Shown one piece after another: positions 11,191 through 22,970 of a stretch of 64,000 nt of DNA (positions are counted from its first letter, which is position 1; every line of letters starts with the position of its first letter). Made by a program: the position numbers and the translations under genes. This DNA is from Torymus aiolomorphi (Eukaryota > Arthropoda > Insecta > Hymenoptera > Torymidae): positions 222,320,876 to 222,384,875 of the forward strand of contig CM070873.1 in NCBI GenBank assembly GCA_036365515.1, written 5' to 3'. Below the pieces are notes generated by a model. It worked only from the letters and a program-made list of their open reading frames with translations, ran no database searches and was not told the DNA's origin.

Positions 11191-13133
11191 ACCGCTGCCA
11201 ATTCATTGGCACGTAGCTTCCTCAAACTTAATTTACTGATTCCTTTAATTAATTTTTAATTCCAATATTTAAAATTTAATACTTCAGAAAGACAGAAATA
11301 ACAAAACTCCAACATAATTTATTCAAATTTTTATAGATTATATAGATTCTGACCAATCACCATGATCATTTCTGACCAATCACCAAAGCTGAATGACTGT
11401 CATTTTTGTATTCATGAATTGTAAATTATATCTATTAGTTATTGTCAATTGTTGTAAAAATGACCGTCATGTAAGCAATGTCGGTAATTTTTATATTTAT
11501 GTATTGTAAATTATGACTATCAATGACGATAAAGTTATTGTCAAAATTACTTTAAAGTTAGAAAATATTGTCAAACTAATTTTCATCTCGTAAGAGATAG
11601 ATGAAATTATACATTTTCATATAAAATTAAAATTCGAAAAATAAATTTTTCACGAAAAAAATTGGAAAAATTTTATGAAAAATATTAACTTGTAATTTTT
11701 TCATGGCCAATTCATATTCAGTGGTAGAAATGTACCCATTCTGCACCACTACCACTGAGTATGAAATTGGTATATGTCGGACAACAAATTTATTTTCGTA
11801 TTACGTTGAACATTGAACGTGTTATATTGAATGCGTTATGTGAAAAGGCTGTTATAATGTGAGGGGATGTATTTTAAAAAATTTGATAAAGACAGATTTT
11901 TGTTTTCATTTTTCAATTTTTCAAGTTTTACATTTTTGTTAATAATAAAAAACCGCGATAACTAAAAAATTTTTCTTTTTAGAAAATATAAATATTTTAA
12001 TTCTCTTTCAAATGCTACCCATCCCATTCAGATAAACAGAGCCATCCTCAAGAAATAGATTTTAAAAATGTCTAGAAAAATTGTAACCTCAAATATCTCT
12101 GAAATTTATGAACCAATCACTTTGCTAAAATAACTCATCCGAGAACTATCAATAATATACCTCTACAATGAATTCTGAAGCGAATAAGACAATTTTACTC
12201 TTGCAATAGTTGAACATATAAAACTCATTTTTTTTCATTTTTCAATTTTTACGTTTTTGTTAATAACAAAAGAACCGTGATAGCTAGAGAATTATTTTTT
12301 GTTTAGAAAATATAGGTAATTTAATTCTCTTTCGAATACCACCCACCCCATTTAGATACATAGAGCCGTTCTCGAGAAATTACAATTTAAAAAAAAATTG
12401 AAAAATCATCAGTCATCAATCCTTTTACCCAAAGAACTCACTCGATTGGTATACAAAATCTACCCCTACAAAGAATTTCAAAGTGATTAAGCCAATTTTA
12501 CTATAGTTATTGAACGACAAAAAAAAATCACTTTTTTTTATAAATTATTTTTTTTCTCAAAAAATAATGAATAAAAAAACCTAAAAATTTAGTAAGTTAT
12601 AGTACTTAATTAATATTAATCCTTTATAACCAAAAAAATATTCATGTTAATATCTTTTTTTAATTTCGAAATATAATCTATTTACAAAAAATTACGTTTT
12701 CATCAATAACTTATGACGAAATATAGCTACCGACTTTTTTTTTTTAAATTGTAGATAATTTTATCCTACATACAGAGAATTCATGATATATAAATAATAT
12801 TTGTTCTAAATATTTAAAAAATCGAAAAAAATAATTTTGAAAATTAAAAAATGGCTATAAAAAAAAAATAAAAATTTTACAAAAATAGAATATTGACCCC
12901 AATTGTGGAAGCAAAATCTAAAAAAATGATCACTCTCCCGTTAAAATTGGTCGAGTAGATCATGAGATATCAGTGTATACGGACACACACACACACACAC
13001 ACACACACATCCATACGGACATTTTCTAAAAATAGTGTATTTCGATTCCAAATTTGCTAAATAACATTTCTAACACATTATCTCATAAACTTTTTTTTTT
13101 ACTATCACAAAGCTTCCTCTATGAGGAATCAAT
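11191..13133 (+). mobile_element. Dispersed element copy: hairpin terminus, AT-rich body, CA tract, second hairpin end
   Basis: It starts ACCGCTGCC with hairpin TGCCAATTCATTGGCA at 11196-11211, then GTAGCTTCCTC. The 11215-11345 part matches 946-1070. The 11640-11700 part matches the flank at 17780 on the same strand. The 12060-12900 body is shared with 1-900 and 18050-18840. A (CA)n tract lies at 12983-13009. The end is CTATCACAAAGCTTCCTC, with a degenerate hairpin at 13112-13130. A terminal stem-loop, an internal microsatellite next to the 3' end and the absence of ORFs resemble Helentron-type (HINE/DINE-like) nonautonomous elements. That assignment is inference. Confidence 0.6.
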
Positions 13134-13193
13134 AAAAAATAGATACTTTGTGAAAATTTTTTTCATTTTCAGATTATAGAATTCTCACAGACT

Positions 13194-13806
13194 TTGAGCT
13201 CTGGAACACATCCTTATCGAAGGAGCAGCAGCAGTAGTAATGCCAGTAACTTCTCATTACATCGGCAAAGTCTTAATAGGCTACAAGTAATACAATTAGA
13301 TAGACTTTTAGGAGATGGAATAGAAACAGGATCTATTATAGAAATCTTTAGAGAATTTAGGACTGGAAAATCACAGTTTTGTCGCACTTTAGCTGTTAAC
13401 TGCCAACTACCTGTTGATATCGGAGGTGCAGAGTCTAAGTGCATATACATTGATACTGATGATACTCTCAGACCTGTAAGAATAATTGATGTAGCTAAAA
13501 AGTATAACATCAGTGGGGATAGTGTACTTGACAACGTTGCAACTGCCCGTGCATACAACTCTAACCATCAAACTCAGTTTTTGATAAAAGTCAGTGGTAT
13601 GATGTCAGAATCTAGATATCGGCTACTGATAGTAGATAGTGCTGATGTATTATACAGGACAGATTTTGTTGGAAGAGGAGAATTGGCAGCTCGCCAAATG
13701 CATTTGGCCAGGCTAATTTCTTCGATTATTGCTTAGATTAGCTGATGAATTTGGCTGTGCTATACAACTACAAGATTTGTGTATATCAACAACAAAAATA
13801 ATCAGA
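13194..13806 (+). pseudogene. RAD51-like recombinase fragment, intronless and frameshifted
   Basis: The 13194-13736 frame reads like the RecA-fold core of eukaryotic RAD51, which forms filaments on single-stranded DNA in homologous recombination. Visible are [15 protein letters not shown], a Walker A region REFRTGKSQ (RAD51 has GEFRTGKTQ), [11 protein letters not shown] where RAD51 has a Thr-Glu-Gly (the catalytic Glu is lost), [37 protein letters not shown] (Walker B), and [15 protein letters not shown] frameshift near 13718 moves the reading to [12 protein letters not shown], after which similarity fades and a stop occurs near 13805. There is no ATG; an acceptor-like TTTTCAG sits at 13166-13172. 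It starts just after the element ending at 13133. A processed copy or captured fragment is likely; a diverged exon of a real gene is less likely. Confidence 0.75.
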
Positions 13807-14077
13807 TAAGTGTTAAACGTCTAAATGTCTATTTTAAAAATATAAAATATCAGTTACAGATGAACACTGACACTTTGTGTTGATTTCTTTTATATTTTTT
13901 TTACATTTTATAAGAAATATGATCCGAAAATTCACGTACAAATGTACGTGATTGTACAAAAAGAAGAATCATTATAGTTTAGTTGAAGTTATATTCAAAA
14001 ATTAGATTTTGTTATTATCTAGAATACGGATTCCACGTAAAAACTAGCGGGACAGAAGTTTTTAAACAATAAAAAGA

Positions 14078-14932
14078 CCACAGTAAACTTCTTTCTGCAC
14101 AAGATTAAGATAATAATTTCAAGAAGTTATATCCATAAATAAATGTCAAGAAAGCTTTTGTTCTCTCAGTGATTCTTACTTCATAAACAGTTTCAGAAAA
14201 TAATGTAAAATGAAAATTAAAATACCGAAAAATGCCAAAATGATGTGTTATTGTGAATATTTGAACGCATAAAATTGCGCAAGGTAATTTAATTTATGAT
14301 TTGCTCATGATAAGAGGTACTAAAATGTTTCAGAATCCACAGTAAACTTCTTTCTGCACAAGATTAAGATAATAATTTCAAGAAGTTATATCCATAAATA
14401 AATGCTAAGAAAACTTTTGTTCTCTCAGTGATTCTTACTTCATAAACAGTTTCAGAAGATAATGTAAAATGAAAATTAAAATACCGAAAAATGCCAAAAT
14501 GATGTGTTATTGTGAATATTTAAACGAATAGAAGTGCTCAGAATAATTTAATTTATGATTTGCTCATGACAAGAGGCACTAAAATGTTTCAGAATCTACA
14601 GTAAACTTTTTTCTACACAAGATTAAGATATAATAATTTCAAGAAGTTACATCCATAAATAAAGGGCGCTACAGGCAAAAAGAAAAAGCAAAAGCACAGG
14701 AATAGATATAAGATTTACATGGATATGTATATCTATATATATGAGGAACAGGAACAGCTAGAAGGAACACCTAGATCTGTTCCTGTTCCTCATATATATA
14801 TAGATATATATATCCATGTTATTCTTATATCTGTTCCTGTGCTTTTGCTTATTCTTTTTTCCTGTAGCGCCCTTAACTGTCAAGAAAGTTTTTGTTCTCT
14901 CAGTGATTCTTAGTTCATAAACTGTTTATTTT
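14078..14932 (+). repeat. 259-bp tandem repeat, about 2.7 copies
   Basis: CACAGTAAACTTCTTTCTGC recurs at 14079 and 14338, and as a variant near 14597. Copies one and two are nearly identical over 259 bp. The third is split by the fold-back at 14662-14874 and then decays into related phrases (TTTTGTTCTCTCAGTGATTC) that continue to about 15065. Confidence 0.85.
14662..14874. mobile_element. 213-bp fold-back (MITE-like) inserted in the 259-bp repeat
   Basis: The ends are AAGGGCGCTACAGG and CCTGTAGCGCCCTT. Arms of roughly 100 bp pair almost throughout (AGCAAAAGCACAGGAA with TTCCTGTGCTTTTGCT). Copies one and two of the host repeat give the empty site. The 14719-14913 frame inside is a by-product of the palindrome and is not a gene. 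Confidence 0.85.
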
Positions 14933-15422
14933 TATTTTACAAGATGTGAGCAATGATAGATTATTAATTCAAGTATTTTTAATAAGAATTTCAAGAAAGT
15001 TATTTATGTAAAAGAATATTGAGAAAGCTTTTATTCTCAATTTTTCTTAATTCATAAACTGTTTGTTTTAATTTCACAAGTTGCGTAGCAATGATCGGTT
15101 AATTAATTCAAGTGGTTTCTCTAAAAATTTTAACAAATCCAAGTGTTGAGAATAATGTAATTAATGATTGGTTCATGGTATAGGACGCTAAATTATCCAT
15201 CTGTTCTGTGAACATTATAGTGAATGAAGCGTTTATATAAATTACTGTCATTGCTAGGTATTGAATGAAATTTATAATTAGTAAATAAAAAAAAACATTA
15301 CTTTAACTTTTAATAGTTTTACATTAAAATTTAGTATCATTAAATAATAAGTACATTTTATTATTTATTTAGTATAAAAAAAATATCCGTCAAACTCAGT
15401 ACCAAAAACTTTTAATGAGAGC
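14933..15422. other. AT-rich noncoding stretch
   Basis: Degenerate pieces of the 259-bp repeat are recognisable up to about 15070. The rest shows no gene, RNA or repeat that I can support. Confidence 0.4.
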
Positions 15423-16149
15423 TTGAGGTAGTCCATCACACATATATAGCAATATATATAGCTATTCGTAATGAATTTTTTTTGTTTTGTCTTTTATATT
15501 TGATATAACCAGAGCAAGTTTATTCGAATGATGGGTGTCTTAAGAAGTAGAAAACATTTTTTCATGCAAAATTACGTAGTATTGGCGCTAATATCAACAA
15601 TTAATTATTTTGAAATATTACTAACACGTCGCTTCTACGCAAATTTTTATTGTACATGCAATCGTATCGATCAAAATCTCATTTTGTTCCTTATGAAATT
15701 TAACGGTAGGTTCGCGGTAACGATATTGTTGTATAACCGATCTGAACGGCGCTAGATCTCATTGTTTATCGAAATTCCAGTGAATTTCGTGAATTTTCGA
15801 TAAACAATGAGATCTAGCGTCGTTCAGATCGGTTATACAATAATATCGTTACCGCGAACCTACCCTCAAATTTCATAAGGAACAGAATGAGACTTTGATC
15901 GATACAATTGCATGTAAGATAAAAATTTGCAAAGAAGCGACGTGTTAGTGAAATTTCAAAATAATTAATTGCTGATATTAGCGCCAAGATTACGTAATTT
16001 TGCATGAAAAAAATGTTTTCTACTTGTTAAGACACCCATCATTCGAATAAACTTGATCTAGTTGTATCAAATATAAAAGAGAAAACAAAAAAAATTCATT
16101 ACCAATAGCTTATATATATTGCTATATATGTGTGATGAACTACCTTAAA
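15423..16149. mobile_element. 727-bp fold-back element with nearly continuous arms
   Basis: The ends are TTGAGGTAGTCCATCACACA and its near-inverse TGTGTGATGAACTACCTTA. The arms, about 350 bp each, pair around a centre near 15780 (TTTATCGAAATTCCAGTGAA). The arms differ at scattered positions. Each arm, read outward to inward, contains an open frame (15528-15755 on plus, 15814-16005 on minus) with matching peptides, for example RFAVTILLYNRSERR in both. No TIR-transposase is encoded. Confidence 0.85.
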
Positions 16150-16750
16150 TATTTTTTTAATACAATTAACACGTTTTTAAAAAAACTAATTTTTTAAGTA
16201 CGTTTTAACAACACAATTTTTGTGTAGTCCTTTTATTTCTTCAAATCTCATCTATTCAATAAGCACCCTCTGCAAATGGTAACTTTTTTCATGTCTGTAC
16301 AAATAATAATATAGTTAATATAAAACTTTCTACGAAAGTATAAAATAAGGCAAGTATAGACGTTTTTTCTGTATAATCTATAAAATAATAAAATTTTTGA
16401 TTTTTTAAAAGAAATCAAATAAATACCAGTGAAAAAGTCTTTTTCTTGATGCCCTGGTGGAAAGTACGTGGTTTCGCCATTGTTTTCGATAGCGAAAGGA
16501 GGACATTTAACCATTACTAGGGCTTTCGCCACTGACAGCAGCTTTCGCCACGCATGCTTCTGAGTTGGTAACTAGGCAATTGCAGATTTTCTTAATAGAT
16601 TGTTTTAGAGATTTTGTCAACATATTCAAAGTCATTAACCTATATGTACAACAAAAACAATCACTTCTGATCATCAATCAACAAGCGATTTATATTGCTT
16701 TAATTTGTGAAATGGATAAACAGTACATTACGATACTAGTGGCATAATAG
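16150..16750. other. Noncoding stretch, no supported gene
   Basis: Two short open frames (16248-16532 minus, 16565-16747 plus) show no motif I recognise and have no splice or promoter context. I treat them as chance frames. Confidence 0.35.
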
Positions 16751-16765
16751 TTGCACTTTACGCTC

Positions 16766-16950
16766 GTAGACATAAGAGAGATAGACTGCGGGTGTAGGTT
16801 AGCGAGAGTGGCACCCGTTGAGAGAGAGACAGATGCATAGAAGGTATATGTAATAGAAGGTATGTTGTCTCTCTCTAACGCATGTGCGCGGACATGGTTA
16901 GAGGTGCCACTCTTCCTAACTTACACTCTCAGGCTATCTCTCTTATGTCT
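16766..16950. repeat. Inverted repeat with arms of about 48 bp
   Basis: The left arm, AGACATAAGAGAGATAG...GTGGCACC, pairs with GGTGCCACTC...CTATCTCTCTTATGTCT around 16896-16946. A second inner pairing (GAGAGAGAGACA with TGTCTCTCTCT) lies inside. This is probably a small MITE or fold-back. Confidence 0.75.
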
Positions 16951-17027
16951 ATGTTTACGCTACACTCGGGCGCTTATACACGCCGTGCCATAAAGAACGA
17001 CTTATGACACGTGTATCGTACATTATT

Positions 17028-17108
17028 TTATAGCACTGACTGCATAAATCCGCCATGTCACGGATAGACGTGACATAAATGCGGATTTATGCCACGTAGT
17101 GCTATAAA
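17028..17108. repeat. Stem-loop: TATAGCACT... with GCATAAATCCGC arms
   Basis: TATAGCACT and GCATAAATCCGC on the left pair with GCGGATTTATGC and AGTGCTATA on the right, and CGTGACAT-type sequence sits near the apex. It lies directly upstream of the frame at 17111. Confidence 0.75.
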
Positions 17109-17110
17109 GA

Positions 17111-17577
17111 TTGTTCATTAATAATGAATTGTCCTCATTCGACGAATCTGAAGATGAGGAAGAAGTGTGTAGAAAATTGATGTTTTCGAACGTGATGTTT
17201 TCGATGCCCGCCCTCCCCCGACCAGCAGCACTCGCTGCGCTCGTGCCGCAACTGTCGGGGTGGGCATCGAACTCAACACGCTGGAGCTCTGATGAAATAA
17301 AAGACTCCTAAGAGTCAGAGCAGAAGAAGTGAGAATTAGTCGGGTTACATACGAGAAGCTGAATGCATGCTATTACGGTGTTATCATTGTCGGTGGCAAA
17401 ATATATATCGGCGAGACTAATTATGTAATAGTACATTATGATACAGGTGGGGAATGTGATTATTTACCAAAAACGACGTTTTTCGGACGAGCGAAGCGAG
17501 TGAGAAAAGTCGAATGCGGTAAAAATCATCTTACGCACCAGTGTCATACAGAATTTTATACCACGAGAGCCGAATAA
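17111..17577 (+). pseudogene. Unrecognised broken frames containing two hairpin insertions
   Basis: Two frames (17111-17311 and 17329-17577) are separated by one stop. The first has an acidic start (SSFDESEDEEEVC) and is then interrupted by a GC-rich hairpin at about 17202-17269, pairing CGATGCCC with GGGCATCG and CCCCGAC with GTCGGGG. The second is interrupted at about 17474-17512 by CGACGTTTTTC...GAAAAGTCG around GAGCGAAGCGAG. Outside the hairpins the peptide (YGVIIVGGKIYIGETNYVIVH) resembles no family I can name. It is possibly an old protein-coding sequence. Confidence 0.3.
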
Positions 17578-17715
17578 TCATATTAAAATTATAATTTTGA
17601 GTGCTATAAACGTACTTTCTACCGGGCATCAAGAACAATAGTATACGGTACACAAGACGAAAGATCAAGGCCCGCCACTGCGTGAAGTTGGCGCCCGAGA
17701 CGAAGCCGAGATAAA

Positions 17716-18967
17716 AACCCGCTGCCAATTCATTGGCACGTAGCTTCCTCAAAATAATTTTTTGATTCCTTTTATTAAATTAAAATTCGAAAAATTAATT
17801 TTTCACGAAAAAAATTGGAAAAATTTTATGGAAAATATTAACTTGTAATTTGTTCATGGCTATTCATTGAGGTTCCATTTGCAATTTATTTGTTTGTGAT
17901 TTTAATTCTTATATGAATGGAAAACAATCTTCTTCAAGTTCTATTCTTCATCAAATTTTTCTTCTTCAAGTCCACTGTCAACGGCTTCTCGTCGTACATT
18001 GGATCGAAATAAAAAAAATATTCTAAAGTTGTTCTTTGATTGTGTTTACCTCAAATATCTCTGAAATTTATGAACCAATCATTTTGCCAAAAGAACTCAT
18101 CCGAGAACTATCAATAATATACCTCTACAATGAATTTTGAAGCGAATAAGACAATTTTACTCTGTAATAGTTGAACATATAAAACTCATTTTTTTTCATT
18201 TCTCAATTTTTACGTTTTTGTTAATAACAAAAGAACCGTGGTAGCTAGAGAATTATTTTTTCTTGGAAAATATAGGTAATTTAATTCTCTTTCGAATGCC
18301 GCCCACCCCATTTAGATACATAGAACCGTTCTCGAGAAATTACGATTTAAAAAAAAATTGAAAATAATTTTAACCTCAAATATCTCCGAAATTTATGGAT
18401 CAATCCTTTTGCCCAAAGAACTCACTCGATTGGTATACAAAATCTACCCCTACAAAGAATTTCAAAGTGATTAAGCTAATTTTACTATAGTTATTGAACG
18501 ACAAAAAAAATCACTTTTTTTTATAAATTATTTTTTTTCTCAAAAAATAATGAATAAAAAACCTAAAAATTTAGTAAGTTGTAGTACTTAATATCCTTTA
18601 TAACCAAAAAAATATTCATGTTAATATCTTTTTTAATTTCGAAATATAACCTATTTAGAAAAAATTACGTTTTCATCAATAACTTATGACGAAATATAGC
18701 TACCGACTTTTTTTTTTTAAATTGTAGATAATTTTGTCCTACATACAGAGAATTCATGATATATAAACAATATTTGTTCTAAATATTAAAAAAATCGAAA
18801 ATAAAAATTTTGAAAATTAAAAAATGGCTATAAAAAAAAAAATTAAATTTTACAAAAATAGAATATTGACCCCAATTGTGGAAGCAAAATCTAAAAAAAT
18901 GATCACTCTCTCGTTAAAATCGGTCGAGTAGATCATGAGATATCAGCGTATACGGACATACATACGT

Positions 18968-19017
<50 letters not shown>

Positions 19018-19143
19018 ATCCATACGGACATTTTCTAAAAATAGTGTATTTCAATTCCAAATTTGCTAAATAACATTTCTAACACATTATCTCTAAAACT
19101 TTTTTTTTTACTATCACAAAGCTTCCTCTAGGAGGAAGCAAAA
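17716..19143 (+). mobile_element. Dispersed element copy with hairpin terminus, CA tract and second hairpin
   Basis: Hairpin TGCCAATTCATTGGCA lies at 17723-17738. The 17750-18060 part is the reverse complement of 2610-3120, the body at 18050-18840 is shared with 1-900 and 12060-12870, and (CA)n is at 18971-19013. CATCCATACGGACATTTTCT follows the tract, and GCTTCCTCTAGGAGGAAGC lies at 19121-19139. It has no ORF. The same order occurs at 11191-13133. It is Helentron/HINE-like by layout (inference). Confidence 0.65.
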
Positions 19144-19290
19144 ACAAAAAAGATATTTTTTGTATTAAGTCAAATTGTTTAACAAACAACAAAGAACAAC
19201 AAAGAAAACAGTTTTATTTATTAATAAAGTTTTGTTGTGAAAAATTTACTTTTGTTTTTTAAATTTAAAAAATGGAATCGATAAATTAGT

Positions 19291-19327
19291 TTGAGAAAGT
19301 ATCTTGCCAATGAATTGGCAGCGGTTT
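19291..19327 (-). repeat. Inverse hairpin terminus facing 17716
   Basis: TGCCAATGAATTGGCA at 19305-19320 is followed by GCGG and a T-run. Together with the terminus at 17723 it forms a facing pair 1.6 kb apart. Confidence 0.7.
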
Positions 19328-20139
19328 TTTTCTTATTTTTGGAATTATTTGTTATTTAACATTTATTTTATTTAAAAAAAAGTAATATTTTAAAATATAA
19401 AATTAAAAAATTGCTACCTACCCTGAGATCAGCTTACTCACATTTTCAAAATCATATATAATAACTCCATTTTTTACATTATAAATATATTATTATTCAA
19501 TCACTTTAAGTAATTTTTGAAAAAAAAAAAAATTCGGTATAGTATATTACATAACTATACTGTGAAGTATAATATTACATTCGCGTTTATGTTTTCCGTC
19601 CGAGTCGAAGCTGAGTACGGCAAACACGTGAATATGCCCGCGTAAAAAAATTTACTATGGCCCAAATATTGGACATAGTATGGGCCAACTATGGGCAAGA
19701 TGTGGCCTATGAGAAAAAATATATGAGCAAAATATTGGCTTGATAATGCCACGGCGCCGGAGCCACATTTGGGCAATATTTATATATACCGTGGACAACT
19801 GTTCTATACATGAGATTTGTATATATCTATGATTTTGTAATTTTAATGTTCTTTTATAGTGTGCAGGCTAAATATTTTATATAAAAATATTAAAATATAT
19901 ATTGTTTAATATAAAATAAAACTATAAAGCATTTAAGTATTAAAAAACGAATCTGTAAGTATAGTTAGCTTGATAAAAGAACACAAGATGAAAAATAAAA
20001 TAAAATTATACATGGTCAATGTAGGTTTTAGACAAAAATTAAAATACACAATTATTTTAGAAATGAATTTGTTTTATTTATTCATTTTATTTATTAATTT
20101 ATTTACTTATAAAATACTGCATTTTTTGGCATGCGTTAT
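19328..20139. other. AT-rich stretch with one GC-rich hairpin
   Basis: TAGTATATTACATA at about 19541 matches the left end of the insertion at 2850. The hairpin at 19579-19633 pairs ATTCGCGT with ACGTGAAT around CCGAGTCGAAGCTGAG. The 19655-19790 part repeats TGGGCCAA/TGGCCCAA phrases. No gene is seen. Confidence 0.5.
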
Positions 20140-21177
20140 GCCAAACTGGTAGTGGCCAACGGTGTGGAGAACCTCCGATCTCGTCGAACTGGATGTGTCG
20201 GCGCTGAACCCATGCTCTTCTACAGACGGCGTGGAAGTGTGCGATATAGGTACGGTGCGACTACCTTGGACCCCACGTTCCCCCGCTAATGCGTAAAGTC
20301 GCCCTTTTTCGCGCTCAGTTGGGGCAACGACGCATACATCAATATCCAATCAGACGCATTGGTGAGATGCAGGAGGGCACAGAAGTTACGCATTTGTCAA
20401 AACACAGAACCCGAGCAGACGATAAACGATCAAGTCACGTGTGAGATACGGATTGCCACGGGGGCGCAAATCCCTGACCTCGAAATCTGCGACGTAAGGA
20501 TCATCAAACTCGAATCCACGTTTTGGGCTAGAACTAGCTCCATCAACTCTTGGCTATTTTCTACTAACAAGCAAGACAAATTAACAATTACGTGCCCGAA
20601 GGCAGCCGAGAGAGTAATCACAATCCAAGGTACTGGCATGCTCGATTTACCGGCCGAATGTTTGGGTCGCTCCGAGTCAGTCCGGCTTCTCACTAATCGC
20701 GAAGTGATGCCCAAATTCGAAACGCTATCATATGGGGGGGGGGGGGGTTACTTAATATTACAAATATTATTGCAAATGACACTGCAGAAGGGGCGAAACT
20801 GATGCAACACATAATGGGAGAATCAAATAAAATGCCGCTAAACAAGCTTGCACAATCCGGTTCGCTACAATTAGGAAATGAACTAAAAAACATAATCGCC
20901 CGAGCACGGGAACTAGAGTAATGCGACGCCATAAAAGGCGAGTTTATAGCCCTAAAACAAGTAGCCTCTTATTCAGGAGGATCCATTATCGCGGTCGTAA
21001 TAATCCTAGGGTTAGTTTGGAAGTTCTGGCCAAGGGAAGGGGGGCGCCCGCTACTAATCAATAAAGAACTTTTTCCAGGTACACCATCGCAAGCGCTACT
21101 AGCTTCAACGGTACATTATTCGACTACCACAGGGAGTCATCACCCTGCCACACCGTCAACAGGAAGCATGGGTTGAG
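20140..21177 (+). pseudogene. Envelope-like glycoprotein fragment of an insect retroelement
   Basis: The 20359-20802 frame has the pattern I associate with env proteins of insect LTR elements: spaced cysteines, an SSINSWLFS phrase, then a TITCP strand and a GTGMLDLPAEC stretch. A poly-G tract at about 20733-20746 shifts the frame. After it a second frame, with one in-frame stop near 20919, carries a hydrophobic segment (GGSIIAVVIILGLVWKFW, about 20977-21030), likely the membrane anchor. Then comes a short tail ending at a stop near 21175. Cysteine-containing sequence upstream (20160-20260) may be the eroded N-terminal part. Such proteins mediate membrane fusion in related elements. With a frameshift, stops and no gag or pol beside it, this copy is dead. 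Confidence 0.6.
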
Positions 21178-22394
21178 AAAAATCAGAGCCGCAAGCCCGA
21201 TCCTATAAAATGTTATAAATAAAGAAAAAATATATACATATCTATTGTTACATCACTATATCATGTATCTAAGTATTAACAAACACTATGTACAAGAAGA
21301 ATATATAATAAGAAGCGAGAGAGAAAAATCGTTAAGTTTATAATTGTATTGTTAGGTACACTCACGCAGACACAACACTACACACGAATATTAAGACTGT
21401 AACATACACACATCATACCCTAGAAAGATGAATAATTTTGTTAACACTCCCGACCGCTCGACGTCAACCTTAGCCAACCCTAGCAGTATATAGACTTTAG
21501 TATCGAACTAATTCCAACCAATCCTAGCAGCAATTCTACGAACCCACCTCATCTAACCCACTTGTACGTGTTTTCGAGAAATCGACGTTTTAAAATTTCC
21601 GTCATGACACTTCATATGTAAGATCGAAATGCGCGAGATGAGTCATAACAATGTAAACATTTACAAAGGTATCGAATATCTTTCGAACCTCACTATCAGC
21701 TGCTAGAATACATTTTTATTCTTTGTATAAACAAACAAAACAATACAGTTAAATCGTTATTCCGGTAACTGTGCAGTTAAGTGGTTTAGGGAAATTGTTC
21801 AAATAAGATAAATAACATAGTTATTTCTACACTTAAAACATAGAATACGAATTCTTTTTTAAATATTCATTCGCACGCATGTGCCTCCCAACGCAATATG
21901 CGTGAAGTCAACGGAATTCGGTAAACCGAATACCGAACGTTACTCGGTTACTGTTTATGCACACTCGCCCCATCGCCCGGCAATCAAAGCTGTTGTTTAC
22001 CTTCTATTATCTATTACCTTTGATCTTTGTTGCTATAAAAATAGGAATGTCATAATCTGTTTATTGCGTAGTATTAACTTCAAAACGGTGCTTTTAATTA
22101 AATATAAATATTCAGTTATGTGGTTTTTCCGGGCACAGGTTCAGTTAAGTGGTTATGCACTTAGCTGATATTTGCTCTTTGAACGCGTTTCAGATTTCCG
22201 GACCAAGTCTATATGAAAAAGGGTAGTTAGAAGGTATAAATTTCGGTGCTAACTCAATTTTGACCACCAAGTGGGTTAGGTCGTTATTCCTGGAAGCCAC
22301 AGATATATATTTACCTCAAACAGTAAGGCTAACAAGTTAGAGGAATATAACAGTTTTTGATTTTATATCAAATAACCCATTTATAAAAGAAGAA
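21178..22394. other. Noncoding stretch downstream of the envelope fragment, possible eroded LTR
   Basis: AATAAA occurs at 21219-21224, soon after the envelope stop, but I could not define LTR ends. A 13-bp inverted match (CTAACCCACTTG near 21554, CAAGTGGGTTAG near 22266) and a repeated AGTTAAGTGGTT phrase are the only structures. The 21881-22168 frame is not supported as a gene. Confidence 0.35.
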
Positions 22395-22397
22395 AAT

Positions 22398-22893
22398 ATT
22401 TAGAATTATTTTCAAGTAATTTGCCACAAAGACATTATCTCATAATATAAGTTAAGCGAAAAGGTCCAAAACCTATTTCATTCATCGTAAAGGATTTTCA
22501 ATGTTTTGTTTATGCAACATGACCAGTCGGGTGAAGATTTTTCTTGAGACAAAGTTTATATTCTTCATATAATGGTTTATAGTTATGATTTGAAAAGTGA
22601 GAAAATATAAAAATTTATTGTGAAATGGTATTGTGAAATAACTTGTTTTTTAAAATAATTAAAATTAGAACATTTTTATGTTTGATTCTTTTCAAATCAT
22701 AACTATAAACCATTTATACAAAGAATATAAACTTTGTCTCAAGAAAAGCCTTCCCCCGACTGCTCATGTTGCAAGCATAAAACATTAAAAATCCTTTACG
22801 ATGATTGAAATAGGTTTTGGAGCTTCTCGCTTAGCCTACATTATGAGAGATAATATCTTTGTGACAAATTACTTGAAAATTATACTTATCTAA
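22398..22893. mobile_element. Fold-back element with arms of about 200 bp
   Basis: The left arm (22398-22597) and right arm (22689-22893) pair, with matching landmarks TTTATAGTTATGATTTGAAA / TTTCAAATCATAACTATAAA and AAGTAATTTG / CAAATTACTT. The spacer is about 90 bp. No coding sequence is present. Confidence 0.85.
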
Positions 22894-22970
22894 ACTCTTG
22901 TATTGTAGTAGCCGTATAGTTGGGATAGACTCAATTTCTAAGATCTGATCTGCGACAGTACTTAAAAAAA

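Noticed and set aside
14719..14913. Frame across the 14.7-kb fold-back
   Set aside because: It follows from the palindrome and runs past its end into the host repeat.
20107..20349. Minus-strand frame opposite the envelope fragment
   Set aside because: It lies antisense to the cysteine-containing upstream part of the envelope-like sequence and has no motif of its own.
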